Both the position numbers and the translations under genes were made by a program. Under the pieces are notes generated by a model. That model searched no databases, was not told the origin of the DNA, and saw nothing but the letters and a program-made list of their open reading frames with translations. From Cochliopodium minus (Eukaryota; Discosea; Himatismenida; Cochliopodiidae), in assembly GCA_024220525.1 (NCBI GenBank), contig JAMYWO010000225.1, positions 1 through 64,000 of the forward strand: a DNA stretch of 64,000 nucleotides, written 5' to 3'. Positions within the stretch are counted from its first letter, which is position 1; every line of letters begins with the position of its first letter. Of the stretch, positions 24,793 to 36,584 are shown one piece after another.

Positions 24793-26387
24793 TCAATTTT
24801 GTTTTTTCTCATTGTTTTCCTTCTCAGCAGCCAACTTTTTCTTCCTCTCCCTGAAATACTGTTGGATGTAGAAGTTAACGAAGAAACACAAAATGATGAA
24901 GACAGGGACAACGCAAAACAACCAAGCTAACATATCGGAGCTACATTGAGGGTTGATCAAAGGACTCAAAGGGATGGTATAACCAAGAATCAAAACGAAT
25001 TGGAGGATCTGCATTCTTGTGATGAATTCTCTGATAAACTCCACTGTTTGCAGCTTCATTTTGAATCCCATGGATCTGTAGGCGAAGTAGGAATACATGA
25101 TGATGTGGATCAAACTGTTGTATCCTGTTGGGAACCAGATTGCTGCTTGGACCTATTTTTAAAAAAATGNNNNNNNNNNNNNNNNNNNNNNNNNNNNNNN
25201 NNNNNNNNNNNNNNNNNNNNNNNNNNNNNNNNNNNNNNNNNNNNNNNNNNNNNNNNNNNNNNNNNNNNNATACATGATGATGTGGATCAAACTGTTGTAT
25301 CCTGTTGGGAACCAGATTGCTGCTTGGACCTATTTTTAAAAAAATGTTAAATTGATCAGGTTGATTGGTGGGATGATTTAAAGATTTTGATTTTATTTCT
25401 GAGGAAAATGTTAAATAAAATTCGCTTAATTTTAAATCATGGAAAGAAATTTGGCTGATTATATTATAACATCTCTTTATAGGTAACTCTTTGTTGAAAT
25501 ATATAATTGATCCAAATAAATATAGTTCCCAAATTTAAAAATTCTTGCAAAATAATGATTTTTCAATGTATAATGTTATTTGAAAGAACACAATAGATTT
25601 GTTTTAGTTTCATTGTTGTATCTTTTGAAAATATTTCTTACTGAGTGATCATTTGGAAAATTAGTCCAATATGCAACATGGATCATTACACTATGATGAA
25701 ATAATGCGAGAAATGTGACTTCTCCTCTTCTCAATACAACCAATACTTTAAAAATAAAATTTGAATCATTTTTTTTATTTTGGCGGTTTGAAAACTAAAA
25801 TTTTGTTTTTGGAGTTTTTACCTGTATCAAAACATTCGTGGAATTTAGAGTAATAATACATTCTTTGCCAATACTGTATTTAAATATAATTTGAGATTTA
25901 TTTTGATTTATAATGATTTGAACGATGCACTCTTATATTACGCTTAAATATGAAATATAATTTTTTTTTTTAATTCTCCTTTTAAGGGAAGATGATTTAC
26001 CCTAGTGTTTTCATATTGTAATGAATGTTGAAACATTCTGAGCGGATCACAATACCATTGCCAATAATCACCATTAAATTCAATATGTGTCAATATAATA
26101 GCTTTAAGAATACCATAAAACATAAATACAGATTCAATAGTTAAAATGATGTTGTGTATAGTTGCGAGGTTATCATAATAGGAGGCCACTTTTTTCTTCT
26201 GTTCAACATCTTTGATAGGTCTAAAAATCTTTCTCAATGTCCAAATAGTAAGGAGATAAATGATCGTGGCCAAGATTGGTGCAATAGGCTGAGTGATAGC
26301 ATGTGTGATTATATTTTTATAATGAAATAATTTATCAGTATCCGTCAAAATTGAGATTAATTGGTTTAATCCATCCCCACTTCCCAT
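24793..26387 (-). CDS. ELO-family fatty-acid elongase-like protein A
   Basis: Exons 26387-26001, 25873-25822, 25745-25642 and 25152-24793 sum to 903 nt, 300 residues. The protein has the multi-pass layout of ELO 3-ketoacyl-CoA synthases of the ER, with family motifs YWQRMYYYSKFHECFDT, TFLALFHHSVM, and NSLIHIIMYSYFAYRSM, and a Lys/Glu-rich tail ending KKQN. ELO enzymes condense malonyl-CoA with a fatty acyl-CoA. The histidine box is ALFHH where the family consensus is HxxHH: the first His is Ala. An assembly gap with duplicated edges lies next to the last exon (25152 or, in the second copy, 25329 as acceptor). Confidence 0.85.
25170..25269. other. 100-N assembly gap flanked by identical 77-bp sequences
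   Basis: Exactly 100 N. The 77 bases before it (25093-25169) are repeated exactly after it (25270-25346). Both copies contain the start of the last elongase A exon. The simplest reading is two contig ends that overlap but were not merged, so the true locus has one copy and no gap. Confidence 0.95.
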
Positions 26388-26902
26388 TTATCTATATATA
26401 TGACAATAAAAAAAGGTATATTGGGTTTTTGAAAAAGGAGAATTTTTTTTATTTATTTATAATTTATTTGTTTAAATCAATATAGTGTTTATGTTGAAAG
26501 GAAGGTTCCACAAAATAGATTTCTTTAATATTCTACCATTCTAAATCACATTCAATGAAAAAATAAATTTTGGAAATAAAAAAAAAAAATTTTTTTGTTG
26601 ATTATCGTATTTATCCGCCAAATAGAAAGAAAGGGATTGTTTTTCAGTTAAAAATGTTATTTTTTATATATTTAATTAAATTATTGAATTATACTTTACT
26701 TCAACTTTAGATTACTTTCAATTTTAATACTAAAATTTTTTTTTCAGATTTTTGAGGTTCACTTTTTATTGGATTAGTTAGAATTTTTAGTTTTGTACTA
26801 TTCATTAAAGTTAAGACTTTAGAAATCAAACTTTTAATGGCAAAAAAAAAAAAAAGAAATTAAAAGTTTGGATTACATATCTTTTAAGTATTGGAAAATA
26901 TT
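26388..26902. other. Gene-free spacer between elongase A start and PUS1 3' end
   Basis: 515 bp of AT-rich sequence upstream of elongase A (minus) and downstream of the pseudouridine synthase (minus). It should hold the elongase A promoter and the PUS1 3' end signals. No motif, repeat or open frame supported. Confidence 0.5.
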
Positions 26903-29708
26903 TTATTTATTTTCTTCATTATTTGGATTAGAATCAATATTATTGTTAATATTCTCAATGATCTGATCGTTGGGCTTGGTAACTTGGGCCTTCTCTTTGT
27001 TGGCATTTTTTTTCTCTGCTCTATCATTGTTTCTCTCCTCCCTGACCTTTTTATTTCTTGAATTCTGGTTCTTTTTTTGTTGGGACACAGTTAAGGACAT
27101 CTCAGGAGGCTGCAAATGAAAATTCAACAAGGAATTAACAAGTTTGCTATCAGTGGAACAATCTTCGTTGTAATCAAGAAACCATTTTTTGAAACTAAAA
27201 AATTTAATTAAAATAAATACAAAATAAACCAAAATATTAGAAAAAATAAAAATAACTAAAAATAAAAAAAATAATATAAAAATAATAATTAGAAATATTA
27301 ACAAAAATAAAAAAAACTACATTTATTTAAAAAATCAAAATAAATTAATAATAAATGATATTAATAGAAATATTAATAAAAATAAAATAAAAATAAAATT
27401 ACATTAATTTAAAAATAGATTTTAAAAAAAATAAATAAAAAAATAAAAAATAAATAAAACTGTTACCCTTTTTCACCTTTCTCTTGAGAGAGAATATTGT
27501 TGTAAACGAAATCTTCTTTAAATTGTTTGATGGAAGAACTGTTGATGTCGACTTCCAAGGAGATGTTTCTGTCGCCGAACTTTTTGTTGTAATCATCGTA
27601 GTGGCAGCTGAGAAGGATCAAAGGGAAGCCAGGTGCTTTAGGGATTCTAAAGTGATGGCCACTTTCTGCTCCTATCAATATTTTATTGAAGAGGGCATCA
27701 TTACCTAAATAATTTAAATTTTAAAAATTTTAAATTAAATTTTGTTTAATTTTGATTTTTTTTAATTCTTTTAATTTAATTTATATTTTGGTAATTTCTC
27801 AGAATTTTTTTAGAATTTTTATTTAAATACATTATTTAATTTATTTAATTTTAATATTTCACATTTTTTTTTTTAACAATTCTTCTAAATTTATTTTTTT
27901 TTAATTTTAGTTTTATTTTAGTTTTATTTTAGTTTTATTTTATTTTTTTATTTTTTTATTTTTTTTATTTTTTTTATTTTTTTATTTTTTTATTTTTTAT
28001 TTTTTTATTTTATTATTTTATTATTTTATTTATTTTTTTATTTTTTTATTTTTTTATTTTTTTATTTTTTTATTTTTTATTTTTTTTTTTACCAGTACGC
28101 ATAACAATAATAGTCAAAGCAACCATCTTGCGAATTTGATGCAACAAAAAACTCTGACCAGAAACCCTCAAAGGTAAGAACCACATGTCCCCCAACTTGA
28201 GAGGAGGCTCACACTGAAAAGACTTGATGTATCTTTTCGCAGAGGGGTCCACAGAGTTGAGTTTGTTGGTGAAGTTGTGGAATTTGTGGGTTCCCACATA
28301 GTGAGACAGCAATCTGTTCACCCTCATTGAAAGTTCTTTCAAATATTCTTCATCTTTTTTTTTTTTTTTTTTAAGAAAGGTTTGATTTTAATTAATTTTT
28401 ATATTTAGTTTTTAAAAACATATTTTTTATTTTTATTTTTAAATTTCCAAAAAAAAAAAAAAATGTCGAAAAAAAATTATTTTATATGATCAAGTCAAAA
28501 AAACAAAAAATTAAAACCAAATTCAAAAAAATAAATAAGGTAAACCAAACAAAATTTTTAAAACAAAAAAATTATTTATAAAACAAAAAAAAAATTTTAT
28601 TTTTAAAACAACGAAGAATACATTAGGAGAACGAGAACAAATTTAAGAAAAATAAACAAATAAAAATAATGGTGAATTCAATAATGGAAAATTAAAAAAA
28701 TAAATAAAATAAAATAAATTCATAAAATAATTAAAAATAAAATAAATATAAAAAATAAAAAATATATTACTGTTGTTGTTCTCATTATTTTCTCCTTGCT
28801 GAAAAACGTAGACGGGGCAGAGATACTCGTAATTTCTGTACTCACAATGTTTCTGCGCTTGAAATCTTTTGGTCATCGTCTTTACGTCCCAGATCCTTAT
28901 GTTTTTGGGGAGATGGTTGTTCAGCTCTTCTTTCAGTTTTCCCTCTTCTCCTTTTTCCATCACTCCATGTAATGAACAAATTTGTGACAGTGCAGAAACT
29001 CCTGTATCTCTATTTTTAATAAAAAAAAGAATTAAAAATCAAAAAAAAATTTTTAAATAAAAGATTTTTGAATAACAAAAAATAGAAAAAAATAAAATCT
29101 TTAAAATAAATATTTCCATTTAACTAAAAATAGAATTAATAAAAAAAAATCAAAAAGAAAATAAATACTTTTAATTAATAATTTTTAAAATTGAAATAAT
29201 AAATAATTAATAAATAAAAGAACAAAAAAAAAAACTTAAAAACAAGTAAAAAATTATTTTGATTACGTTCTTGATGCCTTTTGCCAGTTGATTTGCAACA
29301 GGGTTGATTTTCCTTCAGGAAATACATTTGTTTTCAACATAGCAATTTGTAATTCCTTTTCTATTGTTGCGATATCATTTCTGTGATTGTTAATACAAAA
29401 AAAAGTGAGTTTAAAATGTTTTTCTTCTAAAAAAGGAGATATATTTTCTTTTCTTACGTTTGATATTGGAATCCATGGTAATCTGCTCCCAAATATCCAA
29501 TTATCAAAGCCAATCTTCTTTTTTTTGTTCTCTTTGCTTTTTTATTCTCATTCTCATTTTCAGATTCTGTTTCTTTTCTTTTTTTATCGTTGTTGACATT
29601 GTTATTATTCTCGATTATTTTGTTATTCTCAACTTTTTCCTCTATTATTATTTTTTTGTCATCTTTAGTATTAGATTGTATTTGATTAACATTTTTATCA
29701 TCTTCCAT
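26903..29708 (-). CDS. PUS1: tRNA pseudouridine synthase, PUS1/TruA family
   Basis: Six exons (29708-29458, 29380-29267, 29009-28771, 28353-28093, 27704-27467, 27194-26903) total 1395 nt, 464 residues with all phases matching. After an acidic, Lys-rich N-terminal extension come the family motifs ALIIGYLGADYHGFQYQT, the catalytic-Asp motif RTDTGVSA (split across exons 2 and 3), YVGTHKFHNFTNK, and FLLHQIRKMVALTIIVMRTG. The C-terminal ~70 residues are a charged tail rich in Lys, Asn and Glu with a possible nuclear localisation signal. The enzyme isomerises uridines in tRNA (positions 27/28 and others in yeast and animal Pus1). Assignment to Pus1 rather than Pus3 rests on the eukaryote-like extension and overall length, so the subfamily is less certain than the family. 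Confidence 0.88.
27945..28092. repeat. (TTTTTTTATT)n low-complexity intron tract
   Basis: Near-perfect tandem ATTTTTTT units making up the PUS1 intron next to exon 4; reads A-rich on the gene's sense strand. Such a tract is prone to length errors in assembly. Confidence 0.8.
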
Positions 29709-30045
29709 TGTGGTTTGAAAAGAAAAGAAAACAGGATTTATTTTGCTTTGCTCAATTTTTTTTAATTTTTTTATTTATTATTCAATTACTTCATTGATGA
29801 GAGGAGAATAGTTTATTTCTTTTTTGAAAGAGATTTTAATAAATGCTATTAAGTCTTGTTTATTTGGATTATGTTCTTGTAGTTTGAATCAAATCCTTAA
29901 AAATTGAATTCCTTCCAAAAAAATTTATTATTATTTTGAAAATATTAAATGTTTGAACAAGATTGAAGGATGGAATCGTTTTCAGTTTCCAAATTGAAAT
30001 GTTCTATTAATAAATATTTCAAAAAATTTTTATTAACAAAAAAAA
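29709..30045. promoter_or_regulatory. Divergent intergenic region, probable bidirectional promoter
   Basis: 337 bp between the divergent starts of PUS1 (minus) and the glycosyltransferase-like gene (plus). It is AT-rich with no recognisable box; both start codons are preceded by A-rich sequence. Called a promoter from position only. Confidence 0.35.
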
Positions 30046-31626
30046 ATGAAATCAAATTTGAAAATAGGTTTGATTGTAGTTGGAGTATTCGTGTTGATAT
30101 TCTTCCTATACGATTCTAATTCGAAAAACAAAGAAATAAAGAAAAATCAAGAATTAAATAAAGAATTCATACCCAAACAAACACCTAAATATCAAGTTCC
30201 ATCTCCACCAACACAAGGGATTTCATTAAACAGAAAGCAAAAGATTTATGCAGTATCATTCACACAGGTAAAAAATTTTTTTTCATACTTTAATATACTT
30301 TTGATTTTATCAATGATGGATGATATAAATTAATATGGTGAAATATTGTGGATAGAAATTCAATTCTTGATTCAAAATAAAGTTTTTAAAAATCAGTATA
30401 AAAAAGTTTTTTAAATTCTTTCTTGAGAATTGAAGAAATCAAAAGAATCCTTAAATATTTATTCATCTCATTGATATCATTATTTTTATTTAATTTTGGA
30501 AATGTGATACAAATATTTTCTATTTGAAGAACCATATAATCATATAATTTCAAGTATAATCCTTAAAATTATGGTGATTACTGTTTAAAAAAATTATGAC
30601 CCTGAATAACATTGTGATATTTTTAAAAAATTTCTAAAATCTTGAACTATTCGAAATTTCTAAGCATCAAATTTTGAGTTCTGTTTTATCAGATGATTTC
30701 TAGTTTATTGTTTAAAATCATGGTGTTTGCTGTATAATTGAAACCACTTTATCTTTAATATTCAAATGATTTTACAAAAAATTTTATTTGGGGATGCTTA
30801 TTATGCCCCCGAATAACATATCTTTTTAGAAACAGAATTTTTTTTTTTTATTTGATATAATTTCGATTGTTAGTTTTTTACTGTTTGCTCGATTAAGATT
30901 TATAAAAAAATTTCATGTTCAAATTATTTGATAATTCAAAAACTTTAAAACATTTTTTTTAGCCTTTACAAAAATATGCTTGCACTTGTCTTCTCACTGC
31001 TTTGAGAACAGGTCTCGAAGTGATTTCATACACAATGCCAAAAGGAGAAAGTGGATACCAAAGAGAGATTGCCAAAAAAAAACCATACTATTTTACTCGT
31101 GCACTCAATTTAGATTTCATAAAAGGTAAAACTAATTTTTTAAAAAATTATAAAAATAATTCTTAATAATCATTAAGTTTTTTAATTTTTTAATTTTTAT
31201 TTTATTTTTCAAATTTTTTATTTCAAATTTATTATGTTTTTTTAATTTTTTTTTTTTAATTTTATTTTCAAAAGATGATGACATTGTTGTTTTGCATGAC
31301 AGCATGGATGCATTGTTTTTGGGAGGAAATGATAAATTCAGAGAAGTAAATTTTTTTAAATAAAATTAATAAAAAATGAAATATAAAAATGAAATTTAAA
31401 TAAAAAATAAAACATTTTAGTTAAATTAAAAAAATAAAAAATAAAAAAATTAATAATTGATAAAAATAGTCTTTTCAAAAATTGTTGAGAGATCAAAACA
31501 AAGTCGTATTCGTAGGTTCTGAACTTAATAATTGGCCTTTCAATGCATACAATCTTTATCCTGGAGCACCGGGGTATGACTGTAAAAAAAAAAGAGATTT
31601 TATAAAATATTATTTTATTTTTTTTA

Positions 31627-31657
<31 letters not shown>

Positions 31658-31877
31658 TATTTTTATTTTTTTTTATTTTTTTTTTTTAATTAAATTTCTT
31701 TTTATTTTCTTGGTATTTTTTTTAAATTTTTTTTTTAATAGGCCCTCTTTTTAATGAAGAAAAAATCAACAAATTTTATGACGCATTTCAACCCAAAGGA
31801 GTCAGTAAATACGCTAACTCTGGTCTCATGATTGGTGAAAAAAAATATTTAAAGTGGTTTTTCCACACTGTAGAAAT
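30046..31877 (+). CDS. Type II membrane glycosyltransferase-like protein (PLOD/GT25-like), 3' end unresolved
   Basis: Five exons fit: 30046-30267, 30963-31125, 31275-31345, 31470-31581 and 31742-31877, about 234 residues. Residues ~6-23 are one hydrophobic helix (IGLIVVGVFVLIFFLY) after two Lys, a signal anchor for the secretory pathway. The lumenal part has IKDDDIVVLHDSMDALFLGG, matching the acidic metal/sugar-nucleotide motif of collagen glucosyl/galactosyltransferase-type domains, followed by GSELNNWPF, YPGAPGYDCPLF, and KYANSGLMIG, also typical. The C-terminal part expected for the family is absent: the sequence after the last exon belongs to an ABC transporter in another frame. This looks like an assembly junction rather than the true end. 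Confidence 0.65.
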
Positions 31878-31909
31878 GTAAAAAAAAAAATTGAAATTTT
31901 TTTATTTTT

Positions 31910-31970
31910 TTATTTTTTTATTTTTTATTTTTTATTTTTTATTTTTTATTTTTTATTTTTTATTTTTTAT
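31910..31970. repeat. (TTTTTTATT)n tract at the glycosyltransferase/ABC boundary
   Basis: Tandem ATTTTTT units between the last glycosyltransferase exon and the ABC-transporter exon. Being low-complexity, it is a plausible place for two unrelated contigs to have been joined. Confidence 0.6.
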
Positions 31971-31991
31971 AACAATCATTTTTATTTGTAG

Positions 31992-32262
31992 AAATTTCCA
32001 CAAGTTTAATGGAAGACACCAACTTTGAAGACAATGATTACATAGAATTTAAAAACGTCACTGTCATAACTCCCAATGAAAGAGTGCTCACCCAAAAGCT
32101 CAACTTAATGATTAAAGAGGGACAAAACCTAATCATTCAAGGACCGTAAAAAAATCTAATAATTTTTTTTTAAAAAATATAAAATATAATTAAATAAAAT
32201 TTAATAAAATAAAATTTAATAATTATTACTTTTTTTTTTTAATAAAATTAGATCTGGTACAG
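31992..32262 (+). CDS. Fragment of a peroxisomal-type (ABCD) ABC transporter nucleotide-binding domain
   Basis: Exons 31992-32145 and 32252-32262 (11 nt) read NDYIEFKNVTVITPNERVL, then KEGQNLIIQGP-SGTG. This is the start of an ABC ATPase domain: the strand before the Walker A loop and the first half of GPSGTGKS. The TP-N-x-x-V-L wording fits ABCD half-transporters, which bring long-chain acyl-CoA into peroxisomes. The transmembrane part that should precede it and the rest of the ATPase are missing; a single ambiguous base follows 18 bp later. The frame does not match the preceding glycosyltransferase exon. Confidence 0.6.
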
Positions 32263-32280
32263 GTAAATTTTTTTTTTTAT

Positions 32281-32281
32281 N
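32281..32281. other. Single ambiguous base at a probable contig join
   Basis: One N in T-rich intron-like sequence between the truncated ABC-transporter exon and the first visible E1 exon. Genes on both sides are incomplete, so it may mark a join where sequence was lost. Confidence 0.6.
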
Positions 32282-32545
32282 ATAAAGGGAATTTTTTTTT
32301 TTGATTTTTTTAAAAATTTAAATTTGATTTTTTTGTTTTAAATTGTTTTAATTTATTTAATTTTATTTTTTTTAATTTTTTGGTTTTATTTTTATTTATC
32401 ATTTTATAAAAAAATTATTTTATTTTTTTTCTCTTTTTAAAAAATTATTTAATTTTTTTTCTCTTTTTAAAAAAAAATTTATTTTTTTTATTTTCGTTAT
32501 AAATTCTTTTTTATTTTTCATTTAATTTATTTTTACCAATTTTAG

Positions 32546-34481
32546 TTCCAAAATTTGTTCCAAGTGATGACAAAAAAATTCCAACAGATGATAACAAAGA
32601 AAAAGACGAGAGCAACACTGAGGAAAATCTCAAGAAGATGGAAGAGAGACGTTTGAATGAAGAAAAGCTTTTCTCTCACATTTTGGAAAAAGCTGACAAC
32701 TGGATCTCTCTCAATGGTTCTTCTCAAAAGAAATTAAATGTAAAATTGAAATTTATTTCTTTTTCATTTTTTAATCAATTTTTTATTTTTATTTTATTTT
32801 ATTTTTTTTATTTTTGTTTTTTGTTTTATTTTTTATTTTTTATTTTTTAAGTCAGTTTTTTATTTTTTATTTTTAATTATGATTTTTTATTTTTATTCTT
32901 TGTTAATTTATTTTTTATTTTTTTTTCAGTAATTTTTTTTTTTTTTATTTGTCAATTGATTGATTTTTTGAATTTATAATTTGATTTTTATTTTATTGAA
33001 ATTTATTTTTTTAATGGATATTTATGTTTTTGATTTTTTTTCAACTAATTTTTACATTTTTTTTTTTTTGAAATAATTATTTATTTGTTATTTTTTTTTT
33101 CTTTTTTTTCCAATATTATTTGGTAGGTTGCAGAATTCGAGAAGGACGATGATTCCAACTTCCACATTGATTTCATTACTTGTTCTTCTAACCTGAGAGC
33201 CTCTGTTTACGGAATCCAACCCAAAGACAGAATGGAGATCAAAAGAATTGCTGGAAGAGTAAAAAATTTTTTTTTTTAATTTTTAAATTTATTTCTTTAA
33301 TTTTGTTGTATTTTTTTATTATTTTGTTGTATTTTTTCATTTTGTTGTATTTTTTTATTATTTTTGTTATATTTTTTTATTTTTTGTAATTATTTTGTAT
33401 TTTTCTATTTATTTTTATCATTTTTCTTTTTGTATTTTTGAATTAAATTTTTATTATTTTTCTTTTTGTATTTTTGAATTTATTTTTTATTTTTTTATTT
33501 TTTTATTTTCTATAATATTTTTTGTTTTATTTTTTAATAATTTCATTTTCATTTTTTGTTTCTTTTTCGTATTATTATTTATTTTAATTTATTTTTATAT
33601 TTTTTTTTTTTACTTTCATTTTTCATTTTTCATTTTTTTTTTTTTTTTAAAGATCGTTCCAGCCATTGCTACTACCACTTGTTGCGTTTCAGCATTGATC
33701 ACATTGGAGATAATAAAGTGCGCCTTGTCGATGCCCATCGGTACCTTCAGGGAAAGTCAAGTCAACTTAGGAATTGCCAACCTCATGTTGATCGAAACTT
33801 CTGAACCTCTCATGGTAAAATACTTTCAATAATATTTTATTATTATTTTTATTTATTATTTTTTTATTTAATTTTTTATTATTTTTATTTATTTTTATTT
33901 TTTAAGAATTTTATTTTTCAATATTTCAGATTTTTTTCTGTTATTTTTATTTTTTATTGTTATTTTAAATATTTCAGATTTTTTTTAATTTTTTTTAATT
34001 TTTTATTTTTTAAATTTTTAATGTTTTTTTCAGCAAGAGATAGAAGGATACAAGTACACAAAGTGGGAGAGATGGGATGTCAAGATAGGCAGCATCACCA
34101 TTCAACAGCTCATCGACCACTTCAAAGAGAAATTCAACTTGCACGTCAGCTCCATTGTCCAAAACACTGACATTATCTACATTGAAGGTATATCAAACAA
34201 AAAATATTTTTTAAAATTATTTTATTTTTAATCAATTTAATTATTTTTTTATTTTTTATTTTTTTAAATATTTTATTTATTTTTTTTTTTTATTTTTTTT
34301 TACAGGTCTTTCTGGTCTTGATGGAACAAGTGACAAACTTAACGAAATTTTGAAAATAAACAAGTCTGAACCTTATGTGGAGCTTGTTCTCAGCTTTGGC
34401 AAGGGCTGTTCTGGTGGTCCTCGTGTCAGATATTTCTGGAAGTCAAACAAAAAGAGAAAAAAAAACACCAAAAAGAACTGA
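32546..34481 (+). CDS. UBA1: Ubiquitin-activating enzyme E1, C-terminal part
   Basis: Exons 32546-32739, 33127-33258, 33653-33814, 34034-34187 and 34306-34481 give 271 residues in one frame to TGA. The motifs are those of E1 after the catalytic cysteine domain: [48 protein letters not shown], then a ubiquitin-fold domain ([19 protein letters not shown]) that recruits E2. E1 adenylates ubiquitin and passes it to E2 enzymes. The normal protein is about 1000 residues; the N-terminal two thirds, including both adenylation halves and the catalytic Cys, are not in this window although an intron precedes the first exon. With the ABC fragment upstream, a mis-join at or near the single N is the likely cause. 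Confidence 0.85.
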
Positions 34482-34606
34482 AAGAAAAAAAAATAATTAA
34501 ATTTAAATAAATTAATTTAAATTTTATTATAAAAAATAATTTTTTATTTTTTTTTCTTTTTTAAATATTAAATAATAAATTCCTCTTCTTTTTTGATTAT
34601 TTCTTT

Positions 34607-36102
34607 TCAATCCTCTTTTTTTGTTTGTGTTTCTTGTGAAGGTTGTTTTGGTTTCTCAAAGTATTGTTTTACATAAAAATTAACAAATAAGCACAAAATA
34701 AGGAAAACAGGAATGAAACACCAAGCTAAAAATTTGAAAAAAAAAAAAAATTTAATAAAAGAAATGTGATGGGTTATGTTTGAATAAATTCCAATATTTT
34801 TTTTTTTTTACCCCAAATTCTCCAGCTTACATTACATTGAGGCAAAAAGTATGAATTAAGGGGAGTTATGAATACAAGAATCAAAAGAAATTGAGAAATT
34901 TGCATTCTTGTTATTGAAACTCTTATCATATCGATGTATTTTTTGTCCAAAGTGTATCTGCAATAAAATTTTTAAAAATTTTATAATTTATTATTATTTT
35001 TTTATTTTTATTACCCCAAAGCACGATAAGAAAAATAGAAATACATAAATATATGGATGACACAGTTCAAGAAGCAAGGAAACCTGTTTTTTTTAAAAAA
35101 AAATTTTGGTCATTTTAAATTCAAAAATAATTAGACTTATTTTTAAAAATTTACCAAGTGAAAGAGTAAGTATACTCATTTCCTGGAAAATAGATCCAGT
35201 ATGTTACATGAATCATCTTAATTCAAATTAAAATTATTTTTTAAAATTATTTTTAATTTAAAGAAATTACCACACTACATTTTTTGAAAGAAAATAAAAT
35301 TATTTTTTTTAAATTTTTTTTTTTTTGAAAAATCTTTACCTGTGGTGAAACAATCCAAGGACAGTGATTTGACCTCTTCTCAAAACTATCAAAACAGTGT
35401 CGAAGCATTCGTGGTATTTAGAGTAATGGTAGACTCTTTGCCAAAACTTTATCAATCAAAAAAAAAATTTTAAAAATTATAAAAAGATTTCACTGAAATA
35501 AATTTTATTTTATTTAAATAACTAAATAATAAATAATAAAAATAAAGTTTACTTGGTGAGCTGCATATGATTTTGATGATTGAAATGATTTTGTTGGATC
35601 ACAATACCTTTTATTTTATTGATCACAAAAATTTTTTTTAAAAAAAAATCAAAATCTCCGTAGTTGTATTAAATAAAAAGATTTCTCACCAATTCCAAAA
35701 TCCACCCAATTCTACATGCATATTGAAAAAAGCCAAGAAAAATCCTACAGTCATTATCTTTTCAAAAAAAAAATAAAATTTATAACAAAGGAAAAATATA
35801 AAAACGAATTCAGCAAAGATAATTTTTTTTTTCATAACGATAAAACTTTTGGAGAATTTCATTCGAATTTCTTTTCTTTTTTTGATTTCTTTTTTTCTTA
35901 CCACACTTTCTATTGCAAGCAATAAATTATGAATGAAAGTAAGCTTGTCATAATACGATGTTATCTTCTCCTTTTCTTTTTTATCTTTGATAGGCTTCAA
36001 ACATTTGTTTAATGTGAAGATTAAGGCTAGATATGCGATTGTCAGGGCAATAGGTGAAGATGGATGTTTTAAGATGTTTGTCACTTGATGTATATATTCC
36101 AT
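34607..36102 (-). CDS. ELO-family fatty-acid elongase-like protein B, with a 4-nt microexon
   Basis: Nine exons: 36102-35902, 35757-35690, 35607-35553, 35446-35340, 35274-35271, 35216-35155, 35083-35015, 34957-34812, 34725-34607; 831 nt, 276 residues. ELO motifs: FWQRVYHYSKYHECFDTVL, ITVLGLFHHSVMIHVTYW, NCVIHIFMYFYF. The 4-nt exon TGTG is needed to keep frame and supplies Ser-Val exactly where elongase A has FHHSVMIH in one exon. As in A, the first His of the HxxHH box is replaced (GLFHH). Multi-pass ER protein; the Lys-rich tail ends KKED. Exon borders partly match those of elongase A, showing common descent with intron gain or loss. Confidence 0.85.
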
Positions 36103-36584
36103 TCTTTCTTTATTGATTGATCCTTTTTTGTTTCTTTCTTTATTTTCTCAAATTTTTATTATTTAATTTTTTTTTTTTTTTTATATTTTTTAATTTGATT
36201 GGTGATTCTTCAAATATTCGAAATCAATGAAAAATGAGTTGATTATATTGAACGGAATCCTTTTGTGGATGTTCTCCGTTGTATGTAATCTCGTAAAAAA
36301 GTCATTAATATACAATTAAATTGCGAAATTCTTAAAATGATTCCAAATTCCTACAATTTTAATTTTTATTTTACTAACATCAAATCTTGTTACAACCTTT
36401 TAGTTTCTAAAATGAATCCCAAATATACAACATTTTTTTAAAATAAAAGATAATTCCGTCTTTAAGAAATTTGGAAATTTTTATTCTCCGCAAGAAATAA
36501 ATCATTTGAATCAAGATCCCAAATAATATCATTTGATCAATCAAATTCTAATCATTATTTATTTTCAAGAAAACAAAAGATTAG
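36103..36584. other. Gene-free spacer
   Basis: 482 bp between the elongase B start and the 3' end of the next minus-strand gene; AT-rich, no open frame or repeat supported. It includes the elongase B promoter by position. Confidence 0.5.

Noticed and set aside
31742-32262. A true fusion of glycosyltransferase and ABC transporter
   Set aside because: The frames do not match across the junction, and both domains are incomplete next to an ambiguous base.
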